Assembly (NCBI GenBank): GCA_001414345.1
Contig: LLCB01000002.1
Location: forward strand, 248,001-312,000
DNA from: Hymenoscyphus infarciens
Lineage: Eukaryota > Ascomycota > Leotiomycetes > Helotiales > Helotiaceae
Length of the DNA stretch: 64,000 nucleotides
Reading direction: 5' to 3'
This document shows, piece by piece, positions 21,911 to 34,055 of the stretch. The notes beneath the pieces were generated by a model. That model had not been told where the DNA came from. It did no database searches and saw only the letters and a list, made by a program, of their open reading frames with translations. Made by a program: the position numbers and the translations under genes. Each line of letters begins with the position of its first letter. The stretch's first letter is position 1.

Positions 21911-23563
21911 TTAAGAACCCGGGGGTGGTGGTGGTTGGGCTCTGCTGTTTCGGTTGACAATTTCACCTGCTTTCAGAAGTGCACTGACTGGATCTAGGTT
22001 GTTGTTGTCCTCTGTTGGGTTTTGCAGAGCGTATTCTCGCACTCTCGGATCAGGCCTATCTGCTCCGATAATATTCTGTGGGGCAGTATTGTATCCCCGG
22101 ATCGGGGCCATCGAAATTGACGATCCATAATCAACGGGAAGGGGAATTGCTAAATCACTGATCAGTTATAATCTCAGATGAAACATAGAACACTCTCTTA
22201 CCAGTTGGGGACTGTTGCGCCATATGCCCTGCCTGCGGCGACAAAGATGGCGCAGGGAAGGGTGACAACTGGCTGTCCATAGAACCAGTTGATTTCTGCG
22301 AAAATAGGGAAGGAAGTGTCAAAGGAGGGCGGTCTGAGGGAGTATCTAGGGGAGTACGTGGGGTATAAAATGCCGAAGAAGCGGTACTCGCAGTAGAGGT
22401 CGTCGATCGGTTTGTTGATTCCGATGTCAACAAAGGCGGGGGATTTCCTTGTCCTGTGCGACGAGTGTGTTGAAGCGAACCCAATGTTTCTGCACCAGGA
22501 GTGCCGGGATAACTAGGATTCCGATCGTACACGCTTGCGAGCGTTGGAAGTTTTTGTGTATTATTTCCACCGTCGCGTTGCCCCTCTCGCCAGGGAAATT
22601 CATGTGTTTGAGGATCATAGGATGTTATAGAATCTCGATAACCTAATAGGACACCTGGCGAAGAGACGTTTGGTGATCCTTGGCCGAAATTCGACTTTGT
22701 AGAAGATTGAGGGTTATTGACATTAGGAGGCTGCCACTGCCCGTTGGTGGAACCTGACGATTCTACCCTGGCCCGGACCGTCAGAGTTTCAGCGCCCACA
22801 AGGCTTGTGGTACTACTTGCAGTTCCGCTGCTGGCGGTGCTATGATTAGCTTCAAGTTTTGGCCGTTTGACGACTTCCAGATCTGGCCCTAGGGTCATTA
22901 GCAATACAATTCCAACACTCCACAAATTGTACTAAACGCACCTTGCTGCTGCTGAGCTTGTCTAGCTTTGAAATCGGCCAGATACTGTGAATAGTCCCGA
23001 TAGTTTGCAGTCTTTTTGTACTCTGCGAGTTCCCCGTTGTATCTTTCCTTGGCCGAAAAGGCTTGTTGTTCATATGGATCCTTCTCCCCAGACGACAGGT
23101 TTTGCCAATTTTCCCCTACAAGTTTCGCTATCTCCGTGAAGGATAAATTTCTGCCTTTGAGTTCTTCGCGCATTTTATTCGAGAAGATGACATATGCGGA
23201 TGGAGGCCTTTCAGGCGCATTTTCATCTGGCTTTGGGTGTCGTCTATATTTTCGTTTCGCTCCTTGTTGTTGCCCGTTTCCTTCTTTGCTTTCTGTCTTT
23301 ACAATTCCTGTCTTTTGTTCTTCAGTCTTTTCGTCGTTGGGCGTATGTCGAGGAGAGCCCAGTGCAGTCTCAGAAGCAATGCCTCTTGAATTTGCGATTT
23401 TCCTCTGAAGCTTTCTTCGGTGGCCAAGCTTCACCCCAAGGGCATCGAAATCGGATTCAGTAATGTCGAGGATAGTGTTCCAGCTGTCAAATCCTTGTTC
23501 AAGAAAAGATTCAAGGTAGTTTGAGATGCCCAACTCAGCAAATATTTCGGCGAGATCAGTCAT
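21911..23563 (-). CDS. SAM-domain plus HMG-box DNA-binding protein
   Basis: Minus-strand exons 22942-23563, 22202-22888 and 21911-22149 give 515 residues. Residues 4-58 resemble a sterile-alpha-motif (LAEIFAELGISNYLESFLEQGFD, then LGHRRKLQRKI). A basic linker (AKRKYRRHPKPDENAPERPP) leads into an HMG box at about 116-186 (PPSAYVIFSNKMREELKGR, then IAKLVGENWQNLSSGEKDPY and ERYNGELAEYKKT). The C-terminal half is low-complexity, rich in S, T, P and G, with poly-proline near the end. Members of this architecture are nuclear proteins; some ascomycete HMG proteins act in mating or development, but I cannot place this one. The box lacks the MAT-type core, so it is not a mating-type idiomorph. A minus-strand upstream frame (23807-23556) overlaps the start codon out of frame. 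Confidence 0.9.
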
Positions 23564-26500
23564 ACAGTTGGTTGCGTCTGGAAATCGTCCAGGGCTTGAA
23601 TTTCAGATGGCGTCTTCCGTAGTGTTCGTTATGGACCAGACGGGCTCTCATGTACAGCCACGACCTTCCTTGCTTTCTCAAATTTCTGCTTGGGTTACTT
23701 TCCAAAACCAGTCGAGGGGGGCGAAGTTGGATGTAAAGGGAATGGCGATTGCGGTTTTTGAAAAACCATCGGTGTATACTACTGCTCGACTGCTTTTCAG
23801 GTTCCACGGCACATGCAAAGTTCCTTCAACAGGGTGTCAAAAAGAGCCTGCCCCTTGCCCGTTCAAATAATTTGCCTGGATCGGGTGGTTTGGCTGATCT
23901 GGACTGTGTCTCGATATGATGGCGTATCCGCAATACCTATAGCGAAGTATCCTTTTGAAATTCGATTGTGTGTGGGTATGGACGGATAGGATAGGTGAGG
24001 CTTTGGCAAAGTCAGCGGGGATCCAACACAGGAGATATGCAATTGTGAATCCACATTGAAAAGGCAGGTCTCGATATGGGCGTCAGGGATTATCTACCTC
24101 GATCTCCGACAGGTTCTCAAGCGCTGCGGATTGGCGCAGAAGGTTGCAATGGTGACTCGAGTTGGCGGATGGTGGCAAGAAGTCACGGCTGAGGAGAATG
24201 AATTACATGCAGCGTGTAGTGGTAAGTAAGGCGTGTCTAGATCTCCTGATGAACTGGTCTAGATTATTTCCGGAATCTATGTACACGAGTGATTCGCGGA
24301 AAGGAAAGCCGGTCGTAGAGAGGGAAACCGAGAGAGTGACCCGTTGAAACGAGGTCAAAAGAAGAATGTGAATAGAAATGGCCCTTCGTGTGCGTGGCTC
24401 AAAACAAGAATATCAGCAAGAAATAATGGAGAAAGGACGTTGGAGGAGAGAAGCCATGAATTTGGTACGGTAGGAGTCCTCGAGCCGGCACACTGGTGCC
24501 CATGGCATGCTCTTCACCATGCCCACTTTCATCGTAGGGGACTTTCCAGATGTGGATCAACTGGCCATCGACTGGGGGTTAGAAAAGCGGCGCTCGAACG
24601 CGGCGTCTCAGCTCTTCCGGGGAGAAAGGGCAATTGCTGGCAGTCCCCGGATACCTCGTCGCATCTGATTTGAAAGAAGGGAGAGGTCTACAGAGGAGCC
24701 AAGCGTGTTTTCCTGTGGTTGTGTGCTTTTCCGGAGGACACTAGCGGGATTTTGGATGAGGTTTTGAAATCCAGCTCTTGAAAGGAGATATATCGAACGC
24801 TGCTTTTGCCCTTGTGGTCAGCGCTCTAGCAGAATCAGATTCGTCTCGGGGTCTCCTTTGCTGCGATGGGCTTCTAATTTTCGATCAACGCTACCGATAG
24901 ACCCCGTTTTGCACCCTAGAAGAAGGCTCCAAGGTTGCTCATAGGCTGGAACTAGGCAGGCGAGGCAGGTAGCAAGTTGCAACAGGCTCACCGCAGCTGC
25001 CAGGGCCGCATTGCTTACTTACTTAGAGTCATGGAGAGCCACCGGGCACGCCAGTTGGGGATGGTGTGTCAATGAAATACCGACAAAACCCCTTGAACCC
25101 CCGCGCCTCGCTTCTGGGTTTCAAGGAATTTAATCGATGCTTTCACGCACAGTCCGATTCGGAATCGGGGTGTTTGGTCCGCAGTCAAAGAATTGTGATG
25201 CCAAACTGCTGTAGAGGATGGGAATGGACGCTTTCGCATCTCACATCTTTCATCATCCCACCGGAGCCTTCGCCCGTAACCAGCTTCCAAACAGAAAGTT
25301 ATACGGCAAACTTTGAGATCCCGCCGCAAAGTGGTGAAAACCAGTATCGTCGGCACAGAGTAGAGGAAGCCGCGGTACAGGGAAGATCTCAATCGACAAA
25401 CATCTGCTCTCCTTGGGCCTCCATCCATCGGGCACAGATGACCACGGAGCCGTTCCCGACGTGTTGCCCTACTGGCTGCGGATAATTGTACCCTCATCCA
25501 TACGAGTCGAGTATCTTCAACAGTGCTGTGATGGAAAACAGTATACAGAGTACAAATATATGTGGGAAAGTACCACGGAACTTCTCTCCAGTCGCCACCA
25601 TGGATGACTACCATACGGTTGAGCGGGTGCATGGTTGATTTTCGCTATTGTTTAGTATTCGATTGATACTGCTTCTGGATCCGGTTCACTGGGCTTCCAA
25701 AGTAGCACGCAGCAACACCGCGCCTGTTGGAGAGCAGAGCAGTTGAGGTCAAGGTCCGGGCAAGCAACACTCCGAAGCATTATCGTCGATGAGAAAGAAG
25801 AAAAACGGCCACGAAACTCAAACGGGGGGGGGGTACGGCATCAAAATGAACTCATTTTTTGCCTTCATCTAAATCATCGGGCGATGTGCTTCTTCCTTCC
25901 ACGCTTCCACCAGCTTCCAACGTGGTAGTCCCCTCTCGGCGCTTTTCTTCAAAGCTGCACTTTCGGGGGCCTCGGATACCTCGGCAAGCAATCCTATCCT
26001 ATGTGGTGAGAGTGACGAACAGTTACTGTATGGGATGGGATATCCAAATGCCATGCTATGTCGCATGTCAAATGAATGTCCCATTTCTATTCTTATCAAC
26101 CATATTCGCTGGGTGGCGGGATGCGTTCAACCAACCCACTTTCCCTAATTGAGACGAGAGATCTAGACCTGACAAAACAACCAGCGTGGGCAATCAAAGT
26201 ATAACCATCGTGTATTCACAGCCGCCGCCCGGTTCGCTGTGCAGACAAATGGGAATGACTTTGTTGCAGGACAGGGAAGCATTACTAGTATGCCATATAT
26301 AACGCATCTGGACCTCAACTTGAGTGTGACAGCACAGCGAGGCTGTAGGGGGATCCAAACATCTTTCGCCTCGTTGCCATCTCTTGCAGACCGTCTGCAA
26401 AGAGCCCCAGACTTCTGGAGAGGAGTAGTATTTGTAAGTTGAAGATAAAGAGAGGCACTGGATACTCCGTGTATAGGTACCGCAGCGGAAAGAGATTGGA

Positions 26501-27798
26501 AAGAGAAGCTCGAGTTTCTTCCAAGGAGGGTTTCTAATAAAAAAATAAGAGAAGAGCAGGCTATGGAAACATTGAGACTTTATATTATTTTATACTGGTA
26601 AAGAGACGGAGGGGTTCACCGACTCGCGGGCCGACCCTTGCGCAGGGAAAAAGTGTACTATGCCACGTGACGATCTCCAATCTTCCACTCCAGGAAATCG
26701 CGACCAGGGTACTTCGAACACTCCTGGAAGAGTCTGCGTTTCAACACCATACAGGAAAAGTACATAAGGTTCTCCCAAAACTTCTTCATCTCGGTAGTCC
26801 CGGCGATGGTTATGAATACGGGGATCTAATTCCAAGTACCGGTACTTACAATATTCCTGCCGATTTGAGCGTCAAAAAATGGTGCCTTTCCAGCTTTGCC
26901 TCTTTACTATCCGGTCGGTTCTCGAGTATACCCTCAACCCAATTTGGAAGCATTTGCGCCAGTTTCTTTCACTGTAATCAGCTACAGCACTTCTATTATC
27001 AATCTTGGTCAGAGAATTCATGCACTACACACCTCACAGCAACTTTTTCATGCTGTCAGCGCCAAGTGGCTTGTAGCCTGAAGAGTGAGCTCCCTCACCT
27101 CCAGGTCCCGTTTCTTCTCTCTGCCATTCCTCTTTGCCATTTCTCTCTCCCTAAAAAGTAACTTGACCTGCCAATATTGTTCGTCAAAGCGCTATTGTCT
27201 TCTATTGATGGTATTCAGAGAAAGTGCTCCGCTACCCTCGGCGCTTAGCCAAACTGCCCCATATGGCCACCAAGCCATCGAGCGGCTACAGTCACAAGCA
27301 GTTTGTATGGTTAATAAATGACGCCGCTGGACCATCGTCCAATCACCAGCTTTCGAGCTCCTTCGCTTGCGCAAGCCTTGCGCAAGCCTGGTGAAGCAGA
27401 AACAGGCTCGGCAGGCCCCAGTCCAGCAGAACTCCCAATCGTTCCCAATGTGATGTGCCATGATCCGTCAAGCACTCCTCCTGGGAATCCGAGCTGGGTG
27501 CTTAAGCAGAGCCTCTCTCGAAACCTCCCATCCCACCTCCCATCTCACCTCTCAGCTGTACTTGTTTGTAGCTCTGCCCAAATCCTATTATCACCCCTCC
27601 ATAATCTTCCCCTCATCGCGGTCGCCTTTTTTGCGACCCCAAGGCTAAGCACAACCTGAACACTTGGACCTGATACACCCCGCATCCCATCCGAACCCCA
27701 TCTGTGCCTCCCGCGTTGACGTCTCCAAAAATAACACCTTGTGCGTCACGCATCAGAATCCTTCCTTCATTGGATCATTCAACAACTCGTACCTGGCC
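23564..27798. other. Long divergent intergenic region
   Basis: 4.2 kb between two genes transcribed away from each other. Several open frames of 60-190 codons exist on both strands (longest 25069-25632 minus), but none shows a recognisable domain, consistent intron pattern or coherent composition. The right end (about 27450-27650) is C/T-rich, as expected of a core promoter. The region most likely holds long leaders and control sequence for one or both genes. Confidence 0.4.
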
Positions 27799-30700
27799 AT
27801 GGCAGGCCGGCAAGGAAGACCTGATGAGGAGCTCTTCCTCTCCAGACCGAACAATGGCGGCGATAGTCCTACTGTCGAGCCTCTGAGAATCCATAAGCCG
27901 AACAGTCCGCAACCCTCATCATCTGCTGGGCGTGGAAAAGTTCCTCAGTCGTCGACAAAACTCACATTTCCGCTGCCTCCTGGCGCATCGAGCTCTGCGA
28001 GCCCTCTGCCATACCCCGACGACGACGAGTCCGACGAAGACCTCTTCCAAGCTCGCCCTGAGCCTCGAGCCCACCGAGCCCCATACCCCGAAGACAGGAA
28101 CCCCTCTCAATCCTCGTTTGGGTCTGGAGGGGGAGGAAAGAGACAAGAGCAACTGAGGCCAGGTGCAGGAGGAAGGAAAGAATCGATTGATACAGCTCCA
28201 AGATTAATGACGAGTCCTATCGATAAAAAGGGTCCGGGGTTGGCAGAAAGGCGTGGAACGGCTCCAAAGCCTCTTCCCGAGTCCCCAGGTCCTGAGCTTC
28301 CTGACAAGGAGGGGTTGTTTGCAAAACCTCTCAGGGACCCCAAACCTCCACCAAAAGTTGGTTCCGGTTCGACTGGTGGCAGACGTCCCTCGGATGGCCC
28401 TAATCCTTATCCCGAATACCATCAGCAATACTTTCCACCGCCCGTACCAAATCCTCCTCCGGAGCCAGCCTCAGGAAGAGATAATAACTTGGCAGCGCCA
28501 GTTCCCAGCGGAATGAATAGATTCTCGTCCACGGCATCTACATCTACCACAAGGGCAACCAGAGGTTCTCCACCACCTCCAGAAACTCCCATTCTTGGTC
28601 CTGGCGACCCGGCAGCTGGCGGGGGGATTGAAGCTCGATATGCGGCGGCAGGAATATCTGGAACAGCTACTTTGAGCAGTCTACAACACAACAATGCTGC
28701 TTCTCAAAGAGCAAATCAATATGGACCTCCTCCTGTCCCGCAACTCCCTCAGACCCCAGGACTTGCTCCGCAACAAAACGCACCCCGACCATGGACTCCA
28801 ACAGAATCCCCAGACAACGCACCCCATGGTCCACCCACGGTTTACCAAGGCCTTAATGAAGTAACAACGTCACCATCACCACCAGCGCAGCAAAGTGGCA
28901 GCCAAACAACCATCCCACAGACTAATTCTTTTGAGCAAGACTTTCAACGTATGCAAATGTCACCATCGCCTCCACCAGCTTATTCTAGTGTGACTCTTGG
29001 ATCAAATGGCGCTAGCAATGCGTCAAGCTACCCTCCTGAGAAAGGAGGTCGCGCCCCAGCTCCGGCAGCCATCAGCACAGCGGCGAAACCAAATATTGCG
29101 CCAGCGATGATGTCTCCGGAATTGCAGCATCCAGGCCATCCCGCTTTTGCGAATGATCCTAGATTGCAACCCTCTCAACCACAGCAAGTCCAACAACCTA
29201 TTCCCGTCCAACAGCAGCAGCAGATTCAGCAGCCACAACCGCAAGCACAACCACAGCAGCAGCACCCACAAACGATGGCAAACTCATCCCCATTTCAAGG
29301 AGCTGGTCCATCATCTCCGCCTCCTCTACCCGAAGGATGGATTGCTCATTTGGATCAAAATTCTGGCCAGTATTATTACATCCATCTGCCGACTCAAGCA
29401 ACACAGTGGGAATTTCCCAAAGGGCCAATGCCACTCAATCATGATACCGCTCCTCTTTCTCCCACCATGTCTACCTATGGAAATCCTCTTGCTTCACCCG
29501 GGCTGAGCCAATTTGGCAAACCAATTGGGTCGCCTGGGTTCCCACCTCATACGCCTGGATATGCTGAGAGCATCATGAGCATGACATCTCAAACTCCCAC
29601 TGCAGCTGGTTTCTCGGGTCCCCCACCAAGTGCTGGTGTGGACATGTACAAAATTGCGCCTACCAATGGAGTTTACTTTGGACCATATCTCCGCTATGTA
29701 AATATGGATATGGAGAGGGGCTTGTGGTTAGGAACAATTATGCTTGTTACAGATGGCCCACAGCCACCCACAATTCACATTCATCAGAGTGTTGATTTGT
29801 CGCCTGACCCACGTCAACTCAAGCCAAATCCCATCTTCACCCATCAGCGATGGACATTTTATCGATATGATGTAGATTTGCAGATGGGTGAAGGACCTGG
29901 CGATAAGTGGACCTATGCAATCACTTCTCACCTTGGTTGTACCCGGTATGAGTTCTTGGTTGCTGGCCGTTACGAAACAAACTGGAGGTTTATTTCACAT
30001 TCTGGTAATGATTTTGCCATGAATACCAGTGCGGCCGAGCGCTCTAAACTTGGTGGAATTGGTTTCATGTGGAAAGATATATTGCAAAAGAATGTCGAAT
30101 GTGGTGGTTTCCACGTACAACTTGGATTAGGTGATCAAATTTATGGTGATAGATTATGGAAAGAAATTCCATTGCTCAGGCAATGGCTTGCAATGAGTGG
30201 AAAAGATAACCGAAAAAGTGCAGCTTGGACTGCACGCCACGAAGAAGATGTGGCACATTCCTATTTCCATTATTACACCAGCCATTTCGATCAGCCGTAT
30301 TTGAGAGAAGCCTTTGCGCAAATTCCACACGTGCTACAAATCGACGATCATGATATGTAAGTGTCTTTAAATGATGACTTTCTACAGTAACTGACTATCA
30401 CTAGTTTCGATGGCTTCGGCTCTTACCCAGAGTACATGCAATCCTCCAATATGTTCAAGAATATTGGACGTATCGGCATTGAGATGTACCTTCTATTCCA
30501 ACACCATACAACACTTGAGATTCTCCGTAACGTTAGCACTGATGTTGACCTTTTCACCATTACGGGTCAAGGTTGGCACTTCGTCAAATATCTTGGGCCA
30601 GCAGTTGTGGTTGTTGGACCAGATTGTCGATCGGAGCGTAACCAGCGTCAAGTTCTAGCTGGTCCGACTTACCAGGGTATATTTCCAAAAGTTGCAACGT

Positions 30701-31626
30701 TACCGCCGAGTGTTCAGCATTGTATCTGGATGGTATCCGTGCCCATCGTATACCCCAGGCTGGAAACAGTGGAGAGTCTTGCACACACTATGGCAACTGG
30801 CAAAAAAGCTTTCACGGGAACATACAATCTTCTCGGCAAGGTCACTAGTTCTGTAGCAGGTGTTGTGGGTGGAAAAGAAGCCGTCGCTTCTGGATTCACC
30901 CAAGTGAAAAAGGCAGTCGGAAAATCCGGACTCATGGGAGGAGTACTAAATACCTTTGGAGATATCGATATCGCAGATGAACTTCGTGATATGTGGACCC
31001 ATGAGTCGAAAGATCTCGAGAGAACCTACTTGATTCGAACCCTTCAAACCATTTCGAATCAAAAAGGCATCCGCATGACGTTTTTGTCAGGAGGTACGTC
31101 AAACAGTCACAATCCTGATACCAAAATCTTGCTAATCAAGTCCATAGATGTAAACTGCTGCGGCGCAGGTCTGGTCCACGACCCGTCTCACCCAAGCGAC
31201 CACAAAACAATGTACCAAATCATCTCCTCGGCCGTTGTTGCTGCACCACCCCCCTCGTACGTCCTCAAGATGCTTCACAACAATAAGCCCCTCTACGTCC
31301 CCGCCAACGGACAGAAAACCACCAACCAAGTCTCAGACACAAAGGAAGACATGATGGAAATCTTCCAAACTGATACCAACGGTGGACCTAGAGAAATGAA
31401 GAAACTTATGGGCCGAAGGAATTATGTTGCCTTTGTGGCGTATGATCCGGAGGCTATTAGTGCGGGCGGTCAGGGATTTGGATCTGCGGCTAGTATTCAT
31501 AGTGGACAGCAGGGGTTGGCGAAGTTGAGTCTTGCGGTTGATTTTGTGGTGCAGGGGGATGGCGGGTTTAGTCCGCCTACTAAGTATGGGCCTGTTATTG
31601 TACCGAGTCTTGAGTTTGGGAGGTAG
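27799..31626 (+). CDS. WW-domain protein with PhoD-like metallophosphatase domain
   Basis: Exons 27799-30356, 30405-31093 and 31148-31626 give 1,241 residues. The first ~500 residues are disordered, rich in P, Q, S and G (a QQ/PQ-rich block just before the WW domain). A WW domain lies at about 509-545: LPEGWIAHLDQNSGQYYYIH, then ATQWEFP. From about 615 the protein is PhoD-like: LGLGDQIYGDRLWKEIPLL, an IDDHDIFDGFGSYPEY motif spanning intron 1, and TFLSGDVN spanning intron 2. The start is the first in-frame ATG (GCCATGGCA context); the open frame extends upstream without an ATG. Intron 2 (54 bp) is stop-free and in frame, but splicing restores the conserved motif. The metal-ligand His of the usual SGDVH is Asn here. 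A role in cell signalling or wall-linked phosphoester turnover is only a guess. Confidence 0.92.
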
Positions 31627-32107
31627 GTGAGGGGAGAGGAAGGACGTTAATATGGTCACATGAGTTCTCACATATTTTATGAAGTGATGAAGCGAGCCTG
31701 ATTTTCAATGAGCATCTGATGGAGTTATTGGGTAGCGCTGCTGGATTGTGTGTGCGACTCATTTTTCTTCTTCTTTTTATATTCCCACATAGCGAATAGA
31801 GATGGCTTGAAATGATTTTCTTGGAAGGTTTCTTTTGAGCAAGTGCTATCGGCCGAACGAGACTGTGGGGTTGGTGGGGATCGGCATGGTCGAACTTCCT
31901 TACCCCATGTTTATCTCGAAGACCCAAATTCTTTTCCAGGTCCAGAGTTGCAAATTCCTATGGATTTTTTAAGTTTTCAGCCATCTATATTATCAGTTCT
32001 CGCAGCTGTTTCCATTCTCTTCTTTCCTCTTTGTGACACAGCACTTTTCGCATTGCGGACTTTTTTTCTCTGTACGTATTATACCTACGTCAAAACCATT
32101 CACGATC
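31627..32107. other. Intergenic region with an alternative first exon for the next gene
   Basis: An ATG at 31960 opens a hydrophobic frame (MDFLSFQPSILSVLAAVSIL). It could join through a GTACGT donor near 32074 and an AG acceptor near 32152 to the next gene, in frame. This is an alternative model, not a separate gene. Confidence 0.35.
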
Positions 32108-32512
32108 ATGGGTTTCGTCTCTGATCAAATCTGTAATTGGCTCCATGCTGTAGCGGGTTTCTTGCCACTTGCCTTCTGGTTCGAACGGCTCGTCGGTTTG
32201 TGGCCATGGTTTCACACGAAAGTATACCCCAAATCCCCTTCCCCTCCCACTTCACTACAACTCCAACCTATCATTGATCAGGAAAAGCTTCAAATGGGAT
32301 TGAAGCTTTTAGGTGACATCCATGACAAGCTTGACGGAGATGTGGAACTTTGGTTGCAAAACGAGCAGCTTCGTCTACAGAATGCCCTGCTCATTGATAT
32401 GGTCGACAAGCTGTCTAGGAACGGTTCCGATCAAGCAGCTTCGGCTCGTCTTGACCCAGCTGTGACTAGGCTAGAGAAAGCCATCGAACGGTTGGCTGAA
32501 AAGATTGGCTAA
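32108..32512 (+). CDS. Small hypothetical protein with hydrophobic N terminus and coiled-coil tail
   Basis: 134 residues, not recognised. The N terminus is hydrophobic and aromatic (NWLHAVAGFLPLAFWFERLVGLWPWF) and could be a membrane segment. The C-terminal 80 residues are helical and charged (EKLQMGLKLLGDIHDKL, then VTRLEKAIERLAEKIG) with leucine spacing typical of a coiled coil. The ATG at 32108 is the first in frame without splicing. An alternative model starts at 31960 and splices into the same frame at about 32152, replacing the first 16 residues with a longer hydrophobic leader. It could be a small membrane-anchored scaffold; the function is unknown. Confidence 0.5.
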   Translation: MGFVSDQICNWLHAVAGFLPLAFWFERLVGLWPWFHTKVYPKSPSPPTSLQLQPIIDQEKLQMGLKLLGDIHDKLDGDVELWLQNEQLRLQNALLIDMVDKLSRNGSDQAASARLDPAVTRLEKAIERLAEKIG

Positions 32513-34055
32513 CGTGTTAGATAGGAGCGAGGCTTAGGCTTCTCCCCCCCATTCGTCCTCAGTTCTACCTTAGGGTAGTTCTGGGGATTCTCATACGGAT
32601 GGGGTAAGTTCATTCAGTTCGAACCCCTTTTTTGTTTGTATTTGCTAACCCGTTTACATCTGCACGGAATTCGCTCGGCGGCAACACAATAACAACATAA
32701 ACACTACGGTACTGCGACATGTCCAATCTCGTATTTCGCGGCGATCTTTGCGTTCGAGCTTCGAGTCCGAAAAACAAGTGCCGAGCCACGATGCAACCGC
32801 CATGGTTGATGTATTCGAGCAGACGATTCAGGTTATGCTACCCGAGATGGACAATATGGTGGTGATAGACTGGAAGCGGAGCAGCTCTTGGTTTCCGAAA
32901 ATGCAAAGGGGAATTTTGGGAAAATTTTGGGATTATGTTTTCTTCTTCTTTTGCCATTTGCTTCATTGCAGAGCACGATTTGATCTTTCATCTTTCCTAG
33001 GAGGGACCGAAGAGGAGCGTATTTAAGTGACGCTGTCCCATCTCCAATCTAGTCGATTTGAACTTCCACTTCTCTTTTTCTTTCCCGATTCGCTGCTCTC
33101 TGTCTTGGAATGGCCTTTCATCTTTTGTCTTTTGACGACGGGAATGAGTCTTGAAGGGTGGAAAGAAAGGTATACTGTAGAACTGCATTGAACTGACCTG
33201 TTATCAGATTGGGATTAAAAGCTTCCGACTGTTTCCAATATGACAATGCTGGAAGGGTAAAATTCCTGGATGCTCACTCCCCAATTCAGGTTGCACTCTG
33301 AAACCATACTCCTTCTTTGAGGAGATTAAAAAAGACTGAGAACATGAGTAAATGTCAACATTGTCGTTCGTTTGGAAACTTCGTAGCTAGTTCCTATGTT
33401 TATAACTCTCCGACAAGTACAGAGGGGTTGAGTTAATTGAACGCATTCACTCGTTCGGTGCAGGCCCTCCGTTTGTCTATCCATGGGGGGCTTCTCGTTC
33501 AATCTCCAACATTACTCCTCTCCTCCCTTGCACCATTCGCCACCATACTTGACTTGGGTCTCTCTCATCTTGAGGTAGATAATGGTGTTTAACATTTGTA
33601 AGCGTCTTCGAGTGAAGGGTCTTGGCTTGGAATCAAACTTGATGTTCGAAGGTTTACCGTGGTGAAGTTGTCTACAAGTGCTAGGTATATGGTTAATTAC
33701 CATGAGCTAAATGGTATCCGTCGGAATCCTACCAGTTAAGTAGTCGTTGGCTCTAGAGTTGCTGAAATACACATGGAAAATAAGAAGCAATTCTGTATCT
33801 GCATTTTTGTCCCATGCACTTCGGGCGACTTCAAGTCTCGGCAATAATGTAGACTCGTTTTCGGAGCGCTTCCTTGGGCTAATATGGAAGTTGCTTGGCG
33901 TGAATCTCGCCTAGCGGAAACTACGCGTCATATTTACCTACCTAACTAACTTAGCAATCGAACCTAACGTAACTTAGCGCGGACGAAGTAGTTTTAAATC
34001 TCTCGTGCAAAATATTTCTCTCTCCATCAGTTTCTCCCAACAATTTACATCCACT
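32513..34055. other. Intergenic region containing the left arm of a diverged inverted repeat
   Basis: No gene is supported. A frame at 32748-33026 has poor composition and no known domain. The right end (33822-33998) is the repeat arm described separately and overlaps the promoter of the following F-box gene. Confidence 0.4.
33822..33998 (+). repeat. Left arm of a diverged inverted repeat
   Basis: Its reverse complement matches 39155-39382 in order: CTACTTC, GCTAAGTTA, AGGTTCG, AGTTTCCGCTA, CCGAAAACGAGTC and GAGACTTGAAGTC. The right arm carries about 55 extra bases between the last two blocks. Neither arm has terminal features of a transposon that I can define. Confidence 0.65.

Noticed and set aside
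21911..23563. HMG-box gene as a mating-type locus
   Set aside because: The box is not of the MAT1-2-1 type, a SAM domain is present, and typical flanking genes (APN2, SLA2) are absent.
25069..25632. 187-codon minus-strand open frame
   Set aside because: Composition is Arg/Cys-rich and unlike neighbouring proteins, opposite frames are equally open, and no domain is recognisable.
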